Assembly (NCBI GenBank): GCA_016795245.1
Contig: JAEUIA010000054.1
Coordinates: 51,869-115,868 of the forward strand
From: Planctomycetota bacterium
GTDB taxonomy: Bacteria > Planctomycetota > UBA1135 > GCA-002686595
Reading direction: 5' to 3'
DNA: 64,000 bases
How positions within the stretch are numbered: the first letter of the stretch is position 1; the number at the start of each line of letters is the position of its first letter. The position numbers and the translations under genes are program-made. Of the stretch, positions 34,999-43,913 are shown in pieces. Below the pieces are notes generated by a model. That model had not been told where the DNA came from. It was given only the letters and a program-made list of their open reading frames with translations, and made no database searches.

Positions 34999-35076
34999 TG
35001 GTCGGGGCGATAGGATTCGAACCTACGACCTCTGCAACCCCATTGCAGCGCGCTAGCCATGCTGCGCCACGCCCCG
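34999..35076 (-). tRNA. tRNA-Pro (GGG)
   Basis: On the minus strand CGGGGCG pairs with CGCCCCG as acceptor stem, D-arm GCGC..GCGC, anticodon stem CTGCA/TGCAG with loop ATGGGGT giving anticodon GGG, and a TTCGAAT T-loop. CCA is encoded (34999-35001) and is followed by TTTTT as a possible terminator. 78 nt with CCA. Confidence 0.96.
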
Positions 35077-35181
35077 ACCCGAGTGCGAAATGGGTCGGTG
35101 GTTATAGGGGCCTGAGGGGCAAACGTCAATCGAACGCGCGCGCCGCTTGTCGGCGAAGCTCTCGCAGTCGAGAATCACCGC

Positions 35182-35541
35182 ATGGCGCGCCCCGTTCGCA
35201 GGTTGTGGAAGATGCGCACGGTCGTCCGCCGTCGGCACCGGACGTGGATGTTTTCGATGTCGCTGGCCAGCCTGGGGTGGGCCGTGTGGTGGACGACGCT
35301 CGTGATCCTGCGTTTCTCGCCCCGCACGCACCTCGATCTGCGCATCATCGAGTGGACTGCGGGCACGATTGCGGCGGTGGGGTTCCTGGCGGCGTTGTGG
35401 TGCTTCCGTGCGAAGCTCGCGTGGCTCCTGATCATGTCGATCGCGCTGTTCGCGAACGGTTCCTTGCTGATGATGCCGTGGATCGTCGACACGCTGCGGG
35501 CGAGCGACTTCACGCGCTCAGCCGAACACGCCGAGCGCTGA
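35182..35541 (+). CDS. Small membrane protein, unrecognised
   Basis: A 119-residue protein with a very basic N-terminus (RRLWKMRTVVRRRHR) and three hydrophobic segments (about 25-45, 58-75, 80-100). No family recognised. It begins about 100 bases beyond the tRNA-Pro gene and converges on the gpsA-linked membrane gene. The positive-inside N-terminus suggests a cytoplasmic N-terminus in the inner membrane. Confidence 0.6.
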   Translation: MARPVRRLWKMRTVVRRRHRTWMFSMSLASLGWAVWWTTLVILRFSPRTHLDLRIIEWTAGTIAAVGFLAALWCFRAKLAWLLIMSIALFANGSLLMMPWIVDTLRASDFTRSAEHAER

Positions 35542-35550
35542 TCGCGAGTC

Positions 35551-35940
35551 CTAGCGCGGGTCGGCCAGGAGGATCATCACGAACCCCGTGATCGCGCACA
35601 CCACGGTGAGCGTGACGACGGCGTACGCGACACGCGCATGCAGCCTGCGCGTCGACGGCACGAACAGCGTTCGGATGCCCGTGATGATCGGTGCCAGGAA
35701 GGCGATCGTGTTGATCTTCGCCAGCGTCAAGTGGATCGGCGCGATCATGCCCGCCGAGTAGACGTCGTACACACGGCCAAGCGCGTAGGCTTCGCGGATC
35801 GTGAACGCCAACGACAGGAGCGTGCACACGACGCAAGCGATGTGCACGCGGCGCAGCGCGCGTCTGCCCGTCACGACGACCGTCGCGAGCAGTACGAGCG
35901 TCAGCGCAAACGAGAGGGTGAAGCCCCAGACCGGGCTCAA
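35551..35940 (-). CDS. Four-helix membrane protein downstream of gpsA
   Basis: A 129-residue protein with four membrane segments. The likely TTG start overlaps the gpsA stop (TTGA), and the protein runs SPVWGFTLSFALTLVLLATVVVTG through MIAPIHLTLAKINTIAFLAPIITG. The second half resembles small cytochrome-like or DUF420-type membrane proteins with conserved histidine (IHLTLAK), but I cannot name the family. Third gene of a plsY-gpsA operon. Confidence 0.6.
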   Translation of the reverse strand: MSPVWGFTLSFALTLVLLATVVVTGRRALRRVHIACVVCTLLSLAFTIREAYALGRVYDVYSAGMIAPIHLTLAKINTIAFLAPIITGIRTLFVPSTRRLHARVAYAVVTLTVVCAITGFVMILLADPR

Positions 35941-36971
35941 GCCAGGCCCTCGGACAGCCCGTGCATCTCGTCCACCGGCGCGCGGTTCATCAGATCGAAC
36001 ACGGCTTCCTGCGGATCTTTGCCGTCGAACAAGACCGCGTGCACTTGTTCGCAGATCGGCATCGACACGTCGCCGAGATCCGCTTCGGGACCGAACAGCG
36101 CTTTCGCCGTCCACACGCCCTCCGCGACCGTCTTGGTCGCGGCCAAGACCTGCGCGAGCGTCTGTCCGCGCCCGATGGCCTCCCCCACCGCGCGATTGCG
36201 CGAGTGCCGAGAACAGCACGTCGTCACCAGATCGCCTATGCCCGCCAGGCCGAAGAACGTCTCGGATTGCGATCCGCGCGAACGTCCGAAGCGCGCGATC
36301 TCGACGATGCCGCGCGTGAGCAGCGCAGCCTTGGCGTTGTCGCCCAGGTCGAGCCCGTCGCTGATGCCGGCTGCGATCGCGATCACGTTCTTCAGTGCGG
36401 CGGCGAGTTCGGCGCCGACCGGATCGCCGTGCGTGTACAGGCGGAATGTGTTGGAGCGGAAGACGGCCTGCACGCGGCGCGCGAAAGCCTCGTCCAGGCT
36501 CGCCGCGACGACCGAACAGGGTTTTCCGAGCGCGACTTCCTCGGCATGACTCGGCCCGGTCAACACGCACATCGGCCGCGGGCCCAAGACCTCTTCCAGG
36601 ATCTGGCTGGGCGTCTTGAAGGTCTCGATCTCGATGCCCTTCGTCGCCGTGACGAGCGGCACATCGCCGGGCAAGGCGTCCTCGAAACGGTTCGCGACAC
36701 CGCGCAAGTACTGCGTCGGCACGACGCTGACGACGAGGTCGGCGCCGTGGCCGGCCGTCTCGTGGTCAGACGTGATCGTGATGTCCTCGGGGATCGGCAC
36801 GCCGGGCAGGAAGCGCTTGTTCTCGCGCGTCGCGGTGAGTTCGCGCGCTTGTTCGGGGAATGCGCTCCACAGCGTGACCGCCACGCCGCCTTTGGCGAGA
36901 TTGAGTGCCAGCGCGGTGCCCCAGCCGCCGTCGCCGATCACGAGTGCGCGCTTGATGCCGTGTTCAACCAT
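35937..36971 (-). CDS. gpsA: Glycerol-3-phosphate dehydrogenase [NAD(P)+] GpsA
   Basis: A 344-residue protein of normal length. Rossmann motif VIGDGGWGTALA near residue 11, VTATKGIE, LTGPSHAEEVALGKP, catalytic-lysine segment AAALKNVIAIAAGISDGL and RGIVEIARFG are all present. It reduces dihydroxyacetone phosphate to sn-glycerol-3-phosphate for phospholipids. It overlaps plsY by 8 bp, and plsY uses its product, so the pair forms the first steps of glycerolipid synthesis. Confidence 0.97.
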   Translation of the reverse strand: MVEHGIKRALVIGDGGWGTALALNLAKGGVAVTLWSAFPEQARELTATRENKRFLPGVPIPEDITITSDHETAGHGADLVVSVVPTQYLRGVANRFEDALPGDVPLVTATKGIEIETFKTPSQILEEVLGPRPMCVLTGPSHAEEVALGKPCSVVAASLDEAFARRVQAVFRSNTFRLYTHGDPVGAELAAALKNVIAIAAGISDGLDLGDNAKAALLTRGIVEIARFGRSRGSQSETFFGLAGIGDLVTTCCSRHSRNRAVGEAIGRGQTLAQVLAATKTVAEGVWTAKALFGPEADLGDVSMPICEQVHAVLFDGKDPQEAVFDLMNRAPVDEMHGLSEGLA

Positions 36972-37644
36972 GGCGTCCTGCGGCCTCCTTCTTGTGACGA
37001 GCGTTTGGTTCGGTGCCGCGCAACATGCGCTGGATGTTGCTGCGGTGTCGAATCACGATGAGCAACGTCAACAAGGCCGCGCCGACGACGAGTGCGCGCC
37101 GCTCAGGCCAGCCCATCACGAACGCGATGATGGGGAAAGTCACGCCCATCAAGATCGACGCGAGTCCCGCGTAGCCGGTGGCGAGGCGCGTCAACAACCA
37201 CACGACGCCGCCGGCGACGAAGACGATCGGTTCGATCGCGACGATCGCCCCGCAACCGGTGGCGACCCCTTTGCCGCCCTTGAACCCGAGGTAGACCGGA
37301 TAGCAGTGTCCGAGTACGGCGGCGGTTCCGACCAGCACTTGCAGGAATTCCGCGTCGTGTCGATCCAGGCTGACGACGAACGGCGCGACCAGGACCGGCG
37401 CGAAACCCTTGAGGAAGTCGAGCGCGAACACCACGAAGCCCCAGCCCCGTCCCATCGCCCGCACAGCGTTGGTGGTGCCGATGTTGCCGCTGCCGATCGT
37501 GCGCAGGTCGACACCTTTCACCCAGCGCGCCAGGATCAAGCCGAACGGGACGGCGCCGAGCAGGTAGGCGACCAGGATCACGATCCAAACCGACGGGTTC
37601 GTCGCGAGGCTCGAGTGGGTCGTGTCGAGGAGGGCGGGCATCAC
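36964..37644 (-). CDS. plsY: Acyl-phosphate:glycerol-3-phosphate acyltransferase PlsY
   Basis: A 226-residue inner-membrane enzyme (225 if the second ATG is used). Motifs IGSGNIGTTNAVRAMG, FKGGKGVATG and a C-terminal RHRSNIQRMLRGTE are diagnostic. It transfers an acyl group from acyl phosphate to sn-glycerol-3-phosphate to give lysophosphatidic acid. First gene of the plsY-gpsA operon, overlapping gpsA. Confidence 0.97.
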   Translation of the reverse strand: MMPALLDTTHSSLATNPSVWIVILVAYLLGAVPFGLILARWVKGVDLRTIGSGNIGTTNAVRAMGRGWGFVVFALDFLKGFAPVLVAPFVVSLDRHDAEFLQVLVGTAAVLGHCYPVYLGFKGGKGVATGCGAIVAIEPIVFVAGGVVWLLTRLATGYAGLASILMGVTFPIIAFVMGWPERRALVVGAALLTLLIVIRHRSNIQRMLRGTEPNARHKKEAAGRHG

Positions 37645-37799
37645 GAATCCGGCGGGCGCGAGCTGGCCCGCGCGGTGGGCACGATACCTCGCAGGCGGTA
37701 CCGGATGCGAGAGCGGCCCTGATCGGCCTCGGGGTTGAAAAAACCGGTCGTACCTTTACGATTCCCCGCTCGAATCTCCGCCACCAGCGAAAGAGCCCC

Positions 37800-38066
37800 A
37801 TGACCTACGTGATTGCCGAACCGTGCATCGGGACCAAGGACGCGGCCTGCGTCGAAGTCTGCCCCGTCGATTGCATCCACCCCGTCAAAGACGCGCCCGA
37901 CTTCGCCAAGTTCGAGATGCTGTACATCAACCCCGACGAGTGCATCGATTGCGGTGCCTGCGCCCCGGAGTGCCCGGTCGACGCGATCTTCGATGAGGCC
38001 GAGCTGCCGGAGAAGTGGGTCAAGTACACCAAGATCAACGCCGAGTGGTTCCAGAAGAACCGCTGA
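37800..38066 (+). CDS. Seven-iron-type ferredoxin
   Basis: An 88-residue soluble ferredoxin. First cluster motif CIGTKDAACVEVCPVDCI has an extended spacing as in [3Fe-4S]/[4Fe-4S] FdxA proteins; the second is CIDCGACAPECPVDAI. It shuttles low-potential electrons in the cytoplasm. Stand-alone gene with its own presumed promoter in the divergent region before plsY, and a strong hairpin ~100 bases after it. Confidence 0.93.
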   Translation: MTYVIAEPCIGTKDAACVEVCPVDCIHPVKDAPDFAKFEMLYINPDECIDCGACAPECPVDAIFDEAELPEKWVKYTKINAEWFQKNR

Positions 38067-38160
38067 ATTCGACGCGAGCTGATTTTCTGGAACACCCATC
38101 CCGATCTGCGCCGGGCGGCACCGGCGGAACTGCTGATCGCGGTTGACTGCACGAGAATCG

Positions 38161-38199
38161 GCGCGGCCCGACTGCTCATCACGAGCAGTCGGGCCGCGC
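38161..38199. terminator. Perfect 17-bp hairpin between convergent genes
   Basis: GCGCGGCCCGACTGCTC and its exact reverse complement flank an ATCAC loop. It lies between the ferredoxin gene and the convergent M48 protease gene and probably stops transcription from both sides, although no T-run follows. Confidence 0.75.
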
Positions 38200-38279
38200 G
38201 CATCTGATGGATACGTCTGCAGCGGATGCACGCGTGTGTCGCCCCACATTTCCGCCTGAGGCGGACATGTGGCCCCTGG

Positions 38280-39308
38280 TCAGGGCCGCGGAGCAGCTTC
38301 GGCCTTCTCGCGCTCCTCCACCGCTTGCTTGATGCGCTCGCGCGCGGCCCTTTGATCCGGAGTGTCGGTCGGTGCGACACAGCTCGCGACCGCAGCCAAC
38401 AGAGTCTGTGCCGTCTCCAGCGTCTCGTCGTTCGGCATGGTGCGTGCGACCAGCTCCGCACGCTGCTTCATGGCGGCGAAGCGCGCGGCGTCGGCTACCG
38501 GCGGGCGTCGATACCTGGCGGCATCCGGCGGCAGTTTCGACGCGCGCGCCTTGGCGGCCGCGACGCGACTGCGCAAGGTCGGGTGGTCGCTCGCGGCGTC
38601 CGACTCGACGTCGAAGCCCTTGTCGATCAACTGTTGGAAGAAGTCGCCGAAGCGCTGCGGGTCCCAACCGGCACGCGTGTAGAACTCGAACCCGAGCTCG
38701 TCCGCTTCGGCCTCGTCTTCGCGCGTGAAACCCTTGCCGATGTACTCGAGCCCGACAAAGCCGAGTGTCGCAGCCGCCGTACCATATTCGAGCCCGTGCT
38801 TCTTGCCGCCGAGCGCGTAACCGCCGACGCCGAGCGCGAGCGCACCGCCCAGGTTCCAGTACCGGCGGTCCATCCCCTTGCCCACGTGACGACCGTAGAT
38901 GTGCGCGTACTCGTGCGCCATCACCGCCGCCAGCTCGTCCTCGGTGCGGCAGGTCTTCAGGAGTTCGGTGTAGATATACATGTGCTCGCCACCAGTCGTG
39001 AACGCGTTGAGCGTCTTGCTGTTCACGAAGTGGAATTGCACCGCGTCGGAGAACATCCAGTCGGCGTCTTCCTTGAAGTGCGCCTTCGGGCCGTAGTTCT
39101 GCTCGTGCAACTCGCGGGCCTGGTCGACGATGCGCGTCCCCATCGCCTGGATGTAGGCGACCATCTCGGGGTCCTTGACCACGGCCGGGTCGAGCTGATC
39201 GTGGGCGCTCGATGCCTGTTCGATCACTTGTCGATCGGTGGCGCAAGCAGCCAGAAGCGGGAGGATCAGAGCCGCAAGGCTCACGCGGAATCTGCGCATC
39301 GATGTCAT
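38280..39308 (-). CDS. M48 family metalloprotease, lipoprotein-type
   Basis: A 342-residue protein with signal peptide and lipobox (LPLLAAC). The zinc site is MAHEYAHIYGRH (HEXXH, about residue 131) with the third ligand region EADELGFEFYTRAGW. This matches the periplasmic M48 peptidases of the BepA/LoiP type involved in envelope protein quality control. The C-terminal ~80 residues are charged helices. ATG codons at 39299 and 39317 are alternative starts. Confidence 0.88.
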   Translation of the reverse strand: MTSMRRFRVSLAALILPLLAACATDRQVIEQASSAHDQLDPAVVKDPEMVAYIQAMGTRIVDQARELHEQNYGPKAHFKEDADWMFSDAVQFHFVNSKTLNAFTTGGEHMYIYTELLKTCRTEDELAAVMAHEYAHIYGRHVGKGMDRRYWNLGGALALGVGGYALGGKKHGLEYGTAAATLGFVGLEYIGKGFTREDEAEADELGFEFYTRAGWDPQRFGDFFQQLIDKGFDVESDAASDHPTLRSRVAAAKARASKLPPDAARYRRPPVADAARFAAMKQRAELVARTMPNDETLETAQTLLAAVASCVAPTDTPDQRAARERIKQAVEEREKAEAAPRP

Positions 39309-39339
39309 GGCGTGCATCACGTTAGCATGTCGCGCTCGC

Positions 39340-40308
39340 ATGGTCGTGCAAGGGACGAACAAGACGGCGCGCACGCCGTGGGGGGCATTGGCTGCGCTCT
39401 TGTGCGTCTCGCTCATCTGGGGCGTCACGTTCGTCTGGATGAAGGACGGGATGGAGGCCGCCGAGGCGAGCCTGGGTCCGGGAAGCGTCGTGAGCGCTCT
39501 GGCTCTGTTCCTCGTGCTGCGCTTCGGCCTGGCGGCGGGGATCGTGTACCTGATCTCGCCGGCCGCGCGCCGCAACCTGGGACGCGCCGAGTGGCGCAGC
39601 GGCGCGTGGCTAGGAGGATTGCTGTTCGCGGGTTTCGCGCTGCAGATGCTGGGCCTGGTCCAGGTCACGCCGGCCGTGTCAGCGTTCTTGACCAGCTTGT
39701 ACGTGCTCTTCACGGCGGGTTTGAGCGCACTCCGGGCGAACGGACGCCTGAGGAAGTCGCTGGTCGTCGGCGCCGTGTTCGCGACGATCGGCGCAGGCCT
39801 CGTGCGCGGTCGGCCGGACCTGGGGTTCACGAGCGGCGAATGGCTCACCATCCTGGGCGCGCTCTTCTTCGCGATCCACATCCTCGTCACGGATCGGGCG
39901 ACGAAACGGCACGATCCCATGGCGGTCACGCTCACGAGCTTCGTGGTCGTGTTCGGCGCAGGCGTGGCGTTGTTCTGCCTCGCACGCACCGTCGGCACCG
40001 GCCCGAGCTTCGCGAACATCGCGGACTTGCTCACGACGCGGGCTTTCCTGGTGCCGCTCGCGCTGACCACGGTACTCGCCACGGTCATCGCGTTGTCGTT
40101 GATGAACTTGTTTCAGCGTCGCGTGGATCCGGTGCGCGCGGCGATCGTCTACGCGTTCGAACCGATATTCGCCACGGTGTTCGGGCTGATGACCGGTCAC
40201 GACGAACTCACCGCGTGGCTGTGGTTCGGCGGATCGGCGCTGCTCCTCGGCAACCTGGTCGCGGAGTTGGGCGCGCGACGCGAAGAACTTTCCCATTCGG
40301 CGTCTTGA
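39340..40308 (+). CDS. EamA/DMT-family transporter
   Basis: A 322-residue protein with ten hydrophobic segments in two EamA repeats. WGVTFVWMKDGM and AIVYAFEPIFATVFG are typical of the drug/metabolite transporter superfamily. Substrate unknown. The ATG before VVQGTNKTARTP was chosen because the first membrane helix follows shortly; earlier starts add an unlikely arginine-rich tail. Divergent from the M48 gene. Confidence 0.85.
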   Translation: MVVQGTNKTARTPWGALAALLCVSLIWGVTFVWMKDGMEAAEASLGPGSVVSALALFLVLRFGLAAGIVYLISPAARRNLGRAEWRSGAWLGGLLFAGFALQMLGLVQVTPAVSAFLTSLYVLFTAGLSALRANGRLRKSLVVGAVFATIGAGLVRGRPDLGFTSGEWLTILGALFFAIHILVTDRATKRHDPMAVTLTSFVVVFGAGVALFCLARTVGTGPSFANIADLLTTRAFLVPLALTTVLATVIALSLMNLFQRRVDPVRAAIVYAFEPIFATVFGLMTGHDELTAWLWFGGSALLLGNLVAELGARREELSHSAS

Positions 40309-40577
40309 GCTGAGCGGCGCCGAACCGCGAACGAGCGTGATCGCGGACCGAAGCGAACGCGCCTTTTCCGGCCGTCGACGCAACTCCAATCGCCGAGCGC
40401 ACTCACGCATTGTGCACTGGCCGAGTTGCGCAACCGGGGTACGGTTCATCGAAGCGGATCCAATCGGCAGAACGGATCCGACAAGCAGGCCCGCACCCTG
40501 CACGGCCAGATCAATTCCGCAAGGGCTGATCGTGCTGCCCATGCATCGGCACTCACTCGCACCTCTCGCTTCGCACC

Positions 40578-41621
40578 ATGAAAAACCTTCTCAACTTCTC
40601 GCTCGCTGCAAGCCTTGTTCTCGTGCTGGCGACCTCCGCGCAAGCCCACAACAAGCACAACGGCGGCAACGGTCCTAGCTGCAACCCGACCTTGCGCTGC
40701 GACGCAGGCGGCCCGTACCTCGTGAACGGCGAACCCGGCGTCGTCAGCGTTCAGCTCGACGGTCTGGGCTCGACCGGAGCCCTGGACTACGTGTGGAACA
40801 CCACCTACCCGGGCGCCTACTTCAATGACGCGGCGCTGCCGAACCCGGTGCTCATCATTCCGGTCACGAGTGACTGCAGCTTCAACGTCACGGTCGAGTT
40901 GCTCGTGAAGAACGGCAACAACTCGAAGTCCTGCACGACGCGCGTGAAGGTGCGCGACCGCGTCAAGCCGGTCATCATGTGCCCGGGTCCGCAGAAGATC
41001 ATCTCCGGCATGGATGAGTCCCCGCAAGCGCTCGGATTCGCGACGGCGACCGACAATTGCGATCAGAACGTGAGCATCTCCTACTGCGACAAGCGCGTGT
41101 ACCCCGAGTGCCGCGGCGACCGGTTCGCATACATCATCGAGCGCACGTGGCGCGCCGTCGACAACGACTGCAACGTCTCCAAGTGCGTCCAGATCATCGA
41201 CGTGGTGCGCTTCTTCGCCCACCTCGACATCCTTCCGGGCGTGTGCCCGAATCCGTACAACGCGAATGCGTGCGGCAGCCTGCCGATCGCGATCACGGGT
41301 GCGAAGGACTTCAATGTGACTCAGATCCAATGGAGTTCGCTGCGCCTGTACGGTCTCGACTGCAGCGCCGGTCCGCTCGCGCCGAATTGCATCCAATTGG
41401 CCGATGTTGCCACGCCGTTCATCAACACGCTGGCATGCAATTGCACGGACCTGAACGGCGACGGCAGGCTCGACCTGCTCATGCGCTTCAGCCGTTCGCA
41501 GATCAACCAGGCTTTCGGGCTGGCCAACGCACCCGCCGGCACGACCTTGACCGTCGTCGTCATCGGCAAGCTGCACAACGGTGTCCAGTTCGTCGCGCAA
41601 GACTGCATGACCTTGCAGTGA
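40578..41621 (+). CDS. Secreted cysteine-rich protein with Ig-like segments
   Basis: A 347-residue protein with a clear signal peptide (LLNFSLAASLVLVLATSAQA). The mature part has many cysteines (CNPTLRCDAGG, DCSFNVT, SCTTRVKVRDRVKPVIMCPG, TDNCDQNVSISYC), and the segment around VKPVIMCP resembles HYR-type Ig-like repeats. It ends with a calcium-site-like loop DLNGDGRLD near residue 295. No enzyme motif; function unknown. Sits alone between the EamA gene and the TonB receptor. Confidence 0.7.
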   Translation: MKNLLNFSLAASLVLVLATSAQAHNKHNGGNGPSCNPTLRCDAGGPYLVNGEPGVVSVQLDGLGSTGALDYVWNTTYPGAYFNDAALPNPVLIIPVTSDCSFNVTVELLVKNGNNSKSCTTRVKVRDRVKPVIMCPGPQKIISGMDESPQALGFATATDNCDQNVSISYCDKRVYPECRGDRFAYIIERTWRAVDNDCNVSKCVQIIDVVRFFAHLDILPGVCPNPYNANACGSLPIAITGAKDFNVTQIQWSSLRLYGLDCSAGPLAPNCIQLADVATPFINTLACNCTDLNGDGRLDLLMRFSRSQINQAFGLANAPAGTTLTVVVIGKLHNGVQFVAQDCMTLQ

Positions 41622-41647
41622 GAGACTGCAGGTAGCGCGCAGAACCG

Positions 41648-41675
41648 AGCGGGGCTCCGGCGACGGGGCCCCGCT
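41648..41675. terminator. Hairpin between secreted protein and TonB receptor genes
   Basis: AGCGGGGC and GCCCCGCT form an 8-bp stem with a 12-base loop between the two convergent genes; no strong T-run. Confidence 0.5.
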
Positions 41676-41699
41676 GCGTTCGTCACCGGCGACAAGCGC

Positions 41700-43820
41700 T
41701 CAGAAGTTCCAGCTCAGGCCCACGACCACTCCGATGCCGGGTGCGTCGAATCCCGAGCCGTGTACGCGGTAGTCGCGGTCGAGGATGTTGTGTACGCCGA
41801 CACTCCACGAGGAGATCGAGTCCTTCCCGCCTAGCGGCCCGCCAAAGTCAGCGCTCAATGTGGCCCAACCCGGCGTCCCGGCCGCACCGATACGGGGATC
41901 GGAAACGTCATCCGGGTTGAGCCGACGTTGTCCGTCTGCAACTGTCAGCCGGAGCTCGGCCCAGTGCACGAACCAGGACGAGTCCGCCGGCGAATAGAGC
42001 AACGCAGCAAAGCCGTTCAAGGGCGGGATGCGACGCGCCGGAACATCGTCGTACGTTGCCGAACCCGTCAACGGATTCACGGTGTCGTCACTTTGACGGC
42101 CCTGTTGCGTCGCAATGCCGATGCGCGCCGCGAAATCGGCGTCGGCGCCGCCCAATTTGCGCGTGACCGCGAGTTCGATGCCGTAGAGATCGAGCTCGCC
42201 CGTGTTCTCACGCAGGTAGGTCTCGTCGCCCAGAGTGCCCGGCACGCCTTCGTCCACGAGCCTGCGGCCGATCAGATCATCGATCTTCGTGTAGTAGGCC
42301 GCTACGGCACCCGACCAGACGCCGTTGTCGTAGTCGAGCGCCAGCTCGGCGGTGACGCTGGTCTCCGGGTCGATGTCCGGATTCGCCAGCTCGGTGCCCC
42401 CGAATGCGGTGGAGTTGCGCGCGAGGTCGTCGAGGTGCGGCGCGCGAAAGCCTTGACTCACGGTCCCTGATGCGCGCAGGTGGTCGCTCAACGGGCGCGC
42501 GACCTGGATTGCGGCCGTCACTGCGTCGAAATCCCCTGTTTGTTTCGGCCCACCCGCAGGTCCGGAAGTGAACTCGTTGAATCGAAAGTCGAAACGCGAA
42601 TAGCGCGCCCCCAGAGTCACATCGAATGGTTCGAAGGCGAGGATCTCGTCTTGTGCGAACAGGCCGATCGACTCGTAGTGCGAGTTGGGAGCGAAACCAG
42701 GCTGCCCGGGTGTCGCGATTCCCGTCGTAATGTTGACGTTCGTGCGCGAACTCTGAACTTCGTCCACTTCGAGGTCGATGCCGTAGGTCAGTAGGTGGCT
42801 CTCACCGAGGAGCTTCTGCAGGTCTATTCCAAACCCGTAGCCGCGCGTGTCGTCGACTTCGAATCGACGCTGAGTCGAGCCGCTGTTGCGTTGGCGACGC
42901 TCCTCTGTGTACTCGCGCAAGAAGAAGCGTGCTTGCATGCGATCCGCGATCACATTCGCGTGCCTGTCGTCATAGGTCAGCGTAGCCGCGGTACTGTCCT
43001 GGAGAGTGAACAGGAACTCCGCGCTCGATGGCTGGGTCTGACCGAACCCCACGTTGAGTCGGTCCGTGCGCGGGACGTCGAAGTCGCGGTGAATACGGCC
43101 GGTGAGCCGAAGGGAGCGCTCGTCGTCGAGCGCGTGAATCCACGAGCCGAAAACGGCGTTGCCGCCGTAGCCGGTGTTGTCGATCGTGCCGTCACCAGAC
43201 CGTAACTCGTTCCAGTTCTCCAAGGAGCCGATCAGGATCCAGCCGTCCCTGCGCGCCGAGTCCGCGATGCTGAGGGATCCGCGTGACCCATTCGACGACG
43301 ACGAGTACGTGCCATCCAAACCGACCTGCGGCGCATCCTCAACTCCACGCAAGTTGACGGAGCCAGGCGCCCGTTGCCTGGTGTAGAGCAGGATCGTGCC
43401 CCCCATCGCGTCCGAGCCGTATTGAACTGCTGATGGCCCGCGCACGATTTCGACGCGCTCGATGATCGCCGGATCGATCGTGTTTAGCGACTGATTGGGC
43501 CCCAACCGCGTCGTAGCGTCGTTGATGCGCACACCGTCGATCACGATCAAGATTTTCTCGCCCACGAGCCCGCGCAGGATCGGCGCTCCACCACCCAGGT
43601 TGGTCTCCTGCATCCAGATCCCGATACCGGCCGCCTTGGCAATGGCGCGGGGGAGTGAACGCTCACCGGTGCGCGCGATGTCCTCTCCGGTGAGGATGGT
43701 TACCGTCGCGGCCGAACGCGATTCATTGGCCGACATGCGCGGGGCGGTGACGATCGTCTCGCCAGGAAGGGGTGCCTGGAGGACGGGCGCGAGCATGGGA
43801 ATCAGCACGGTTGAGATCAT
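41700..43820 (-). CDS. TonB-dependent outer-membrane receptor
   Basis: A 706-residue protein. The plug domain is clear: ESRSAATVTILTGEDI, GIGIWMQETNLGG, APILRGLVGEKILIVIDGVRIND, and VEIVRGPSAVQYGSDAMGGTILL. The C-terminal barrel ends in VVGLSWNF with terminal aromatic residue. It imports a siderophore, cobalamin, metal complex or sugar; no ligand-specific neighbour. The ATG at MISTVLIP is preferred; a longer in-frame start up to 43883 would include a nine-base G tract (as read on the plus strand). Confidence 0.92.
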   Translation of the reverse strand: MISTVLIPMLAPVLQAPLPGETIVTAPRMSANESRSAATVTILTGEDIARTGERSLPRAIAKAAGIGIWMQETNLGGGAPILRGLVGEKILIVIDGVRINDATTRLGPNQSLNTIDPAIIERVEIVRGPSAVQYGSDAMGGTILLYTRQRAPGSVNLRGVEDAPQVGLDGTYSSSSNGSRGSLSIADSARRDGWILIGSLENWNELRSGDGTIDNTGYGGNAVFGSWIHALDDERSLRLTGRIHRDFDVPRTDRLNVGFGQTQPSSAEFLFTLQDSTAATLTYDDRHANVIADRMQARFFLREYTEERRQRNSGSTQRRFEVDDTRGYGFGIDLQKLLGESHLLTYGIDLEVDEVQSSRTNVNITTGIATPGQPGFAPNSHYESIGLFAQDEILAFEPFDVTLGARYSRFDFRFNEFTSGPAGGPKQTGDFDAVTAAIQVARPLSDHLRASGTVSQGFRAPHLDDLARNSTAFGGTELANPDIDPETSVTAELALDYDNGVWSGAVAAYYTKIDDLIGRRLVDEGVPGTLGDETYLRENTGELDLYGIELAVTRKLGGADADFAARIGIATQQGRQSDDTVNPLTGSATYDDVPARRIPPLNGFAALLYSPADSSWFVHWAELRLTVADGQRRLNPDDVSDPRIGAAGTPGWATLSADFGGPLGGKDSISSWSVGVHNILDRDYRVHGSGFDAPGIGVVVGLSWNF

Positions 43821-43841
43821 GGAGTCTCGCTGGGACTGCTT

Positions 43842-43850
43842 GGGGGGGGG
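43842..43850. repeat. Nine-base homopolymer tract upstream of TonB receptor
   Basis: Nine consecutive G on the plus strand, 22-30 bases upstream of the preferred TonB-receptor start. Such tracts can slip during replication. Confidence 0.9.
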
Positions 43851-43913
43851 CGGGTCCAAGGTCAAGCGCCGCCGACCTGGCACTCGCCAATGGATTCCTC
43901 ACGAATTCTGGTC

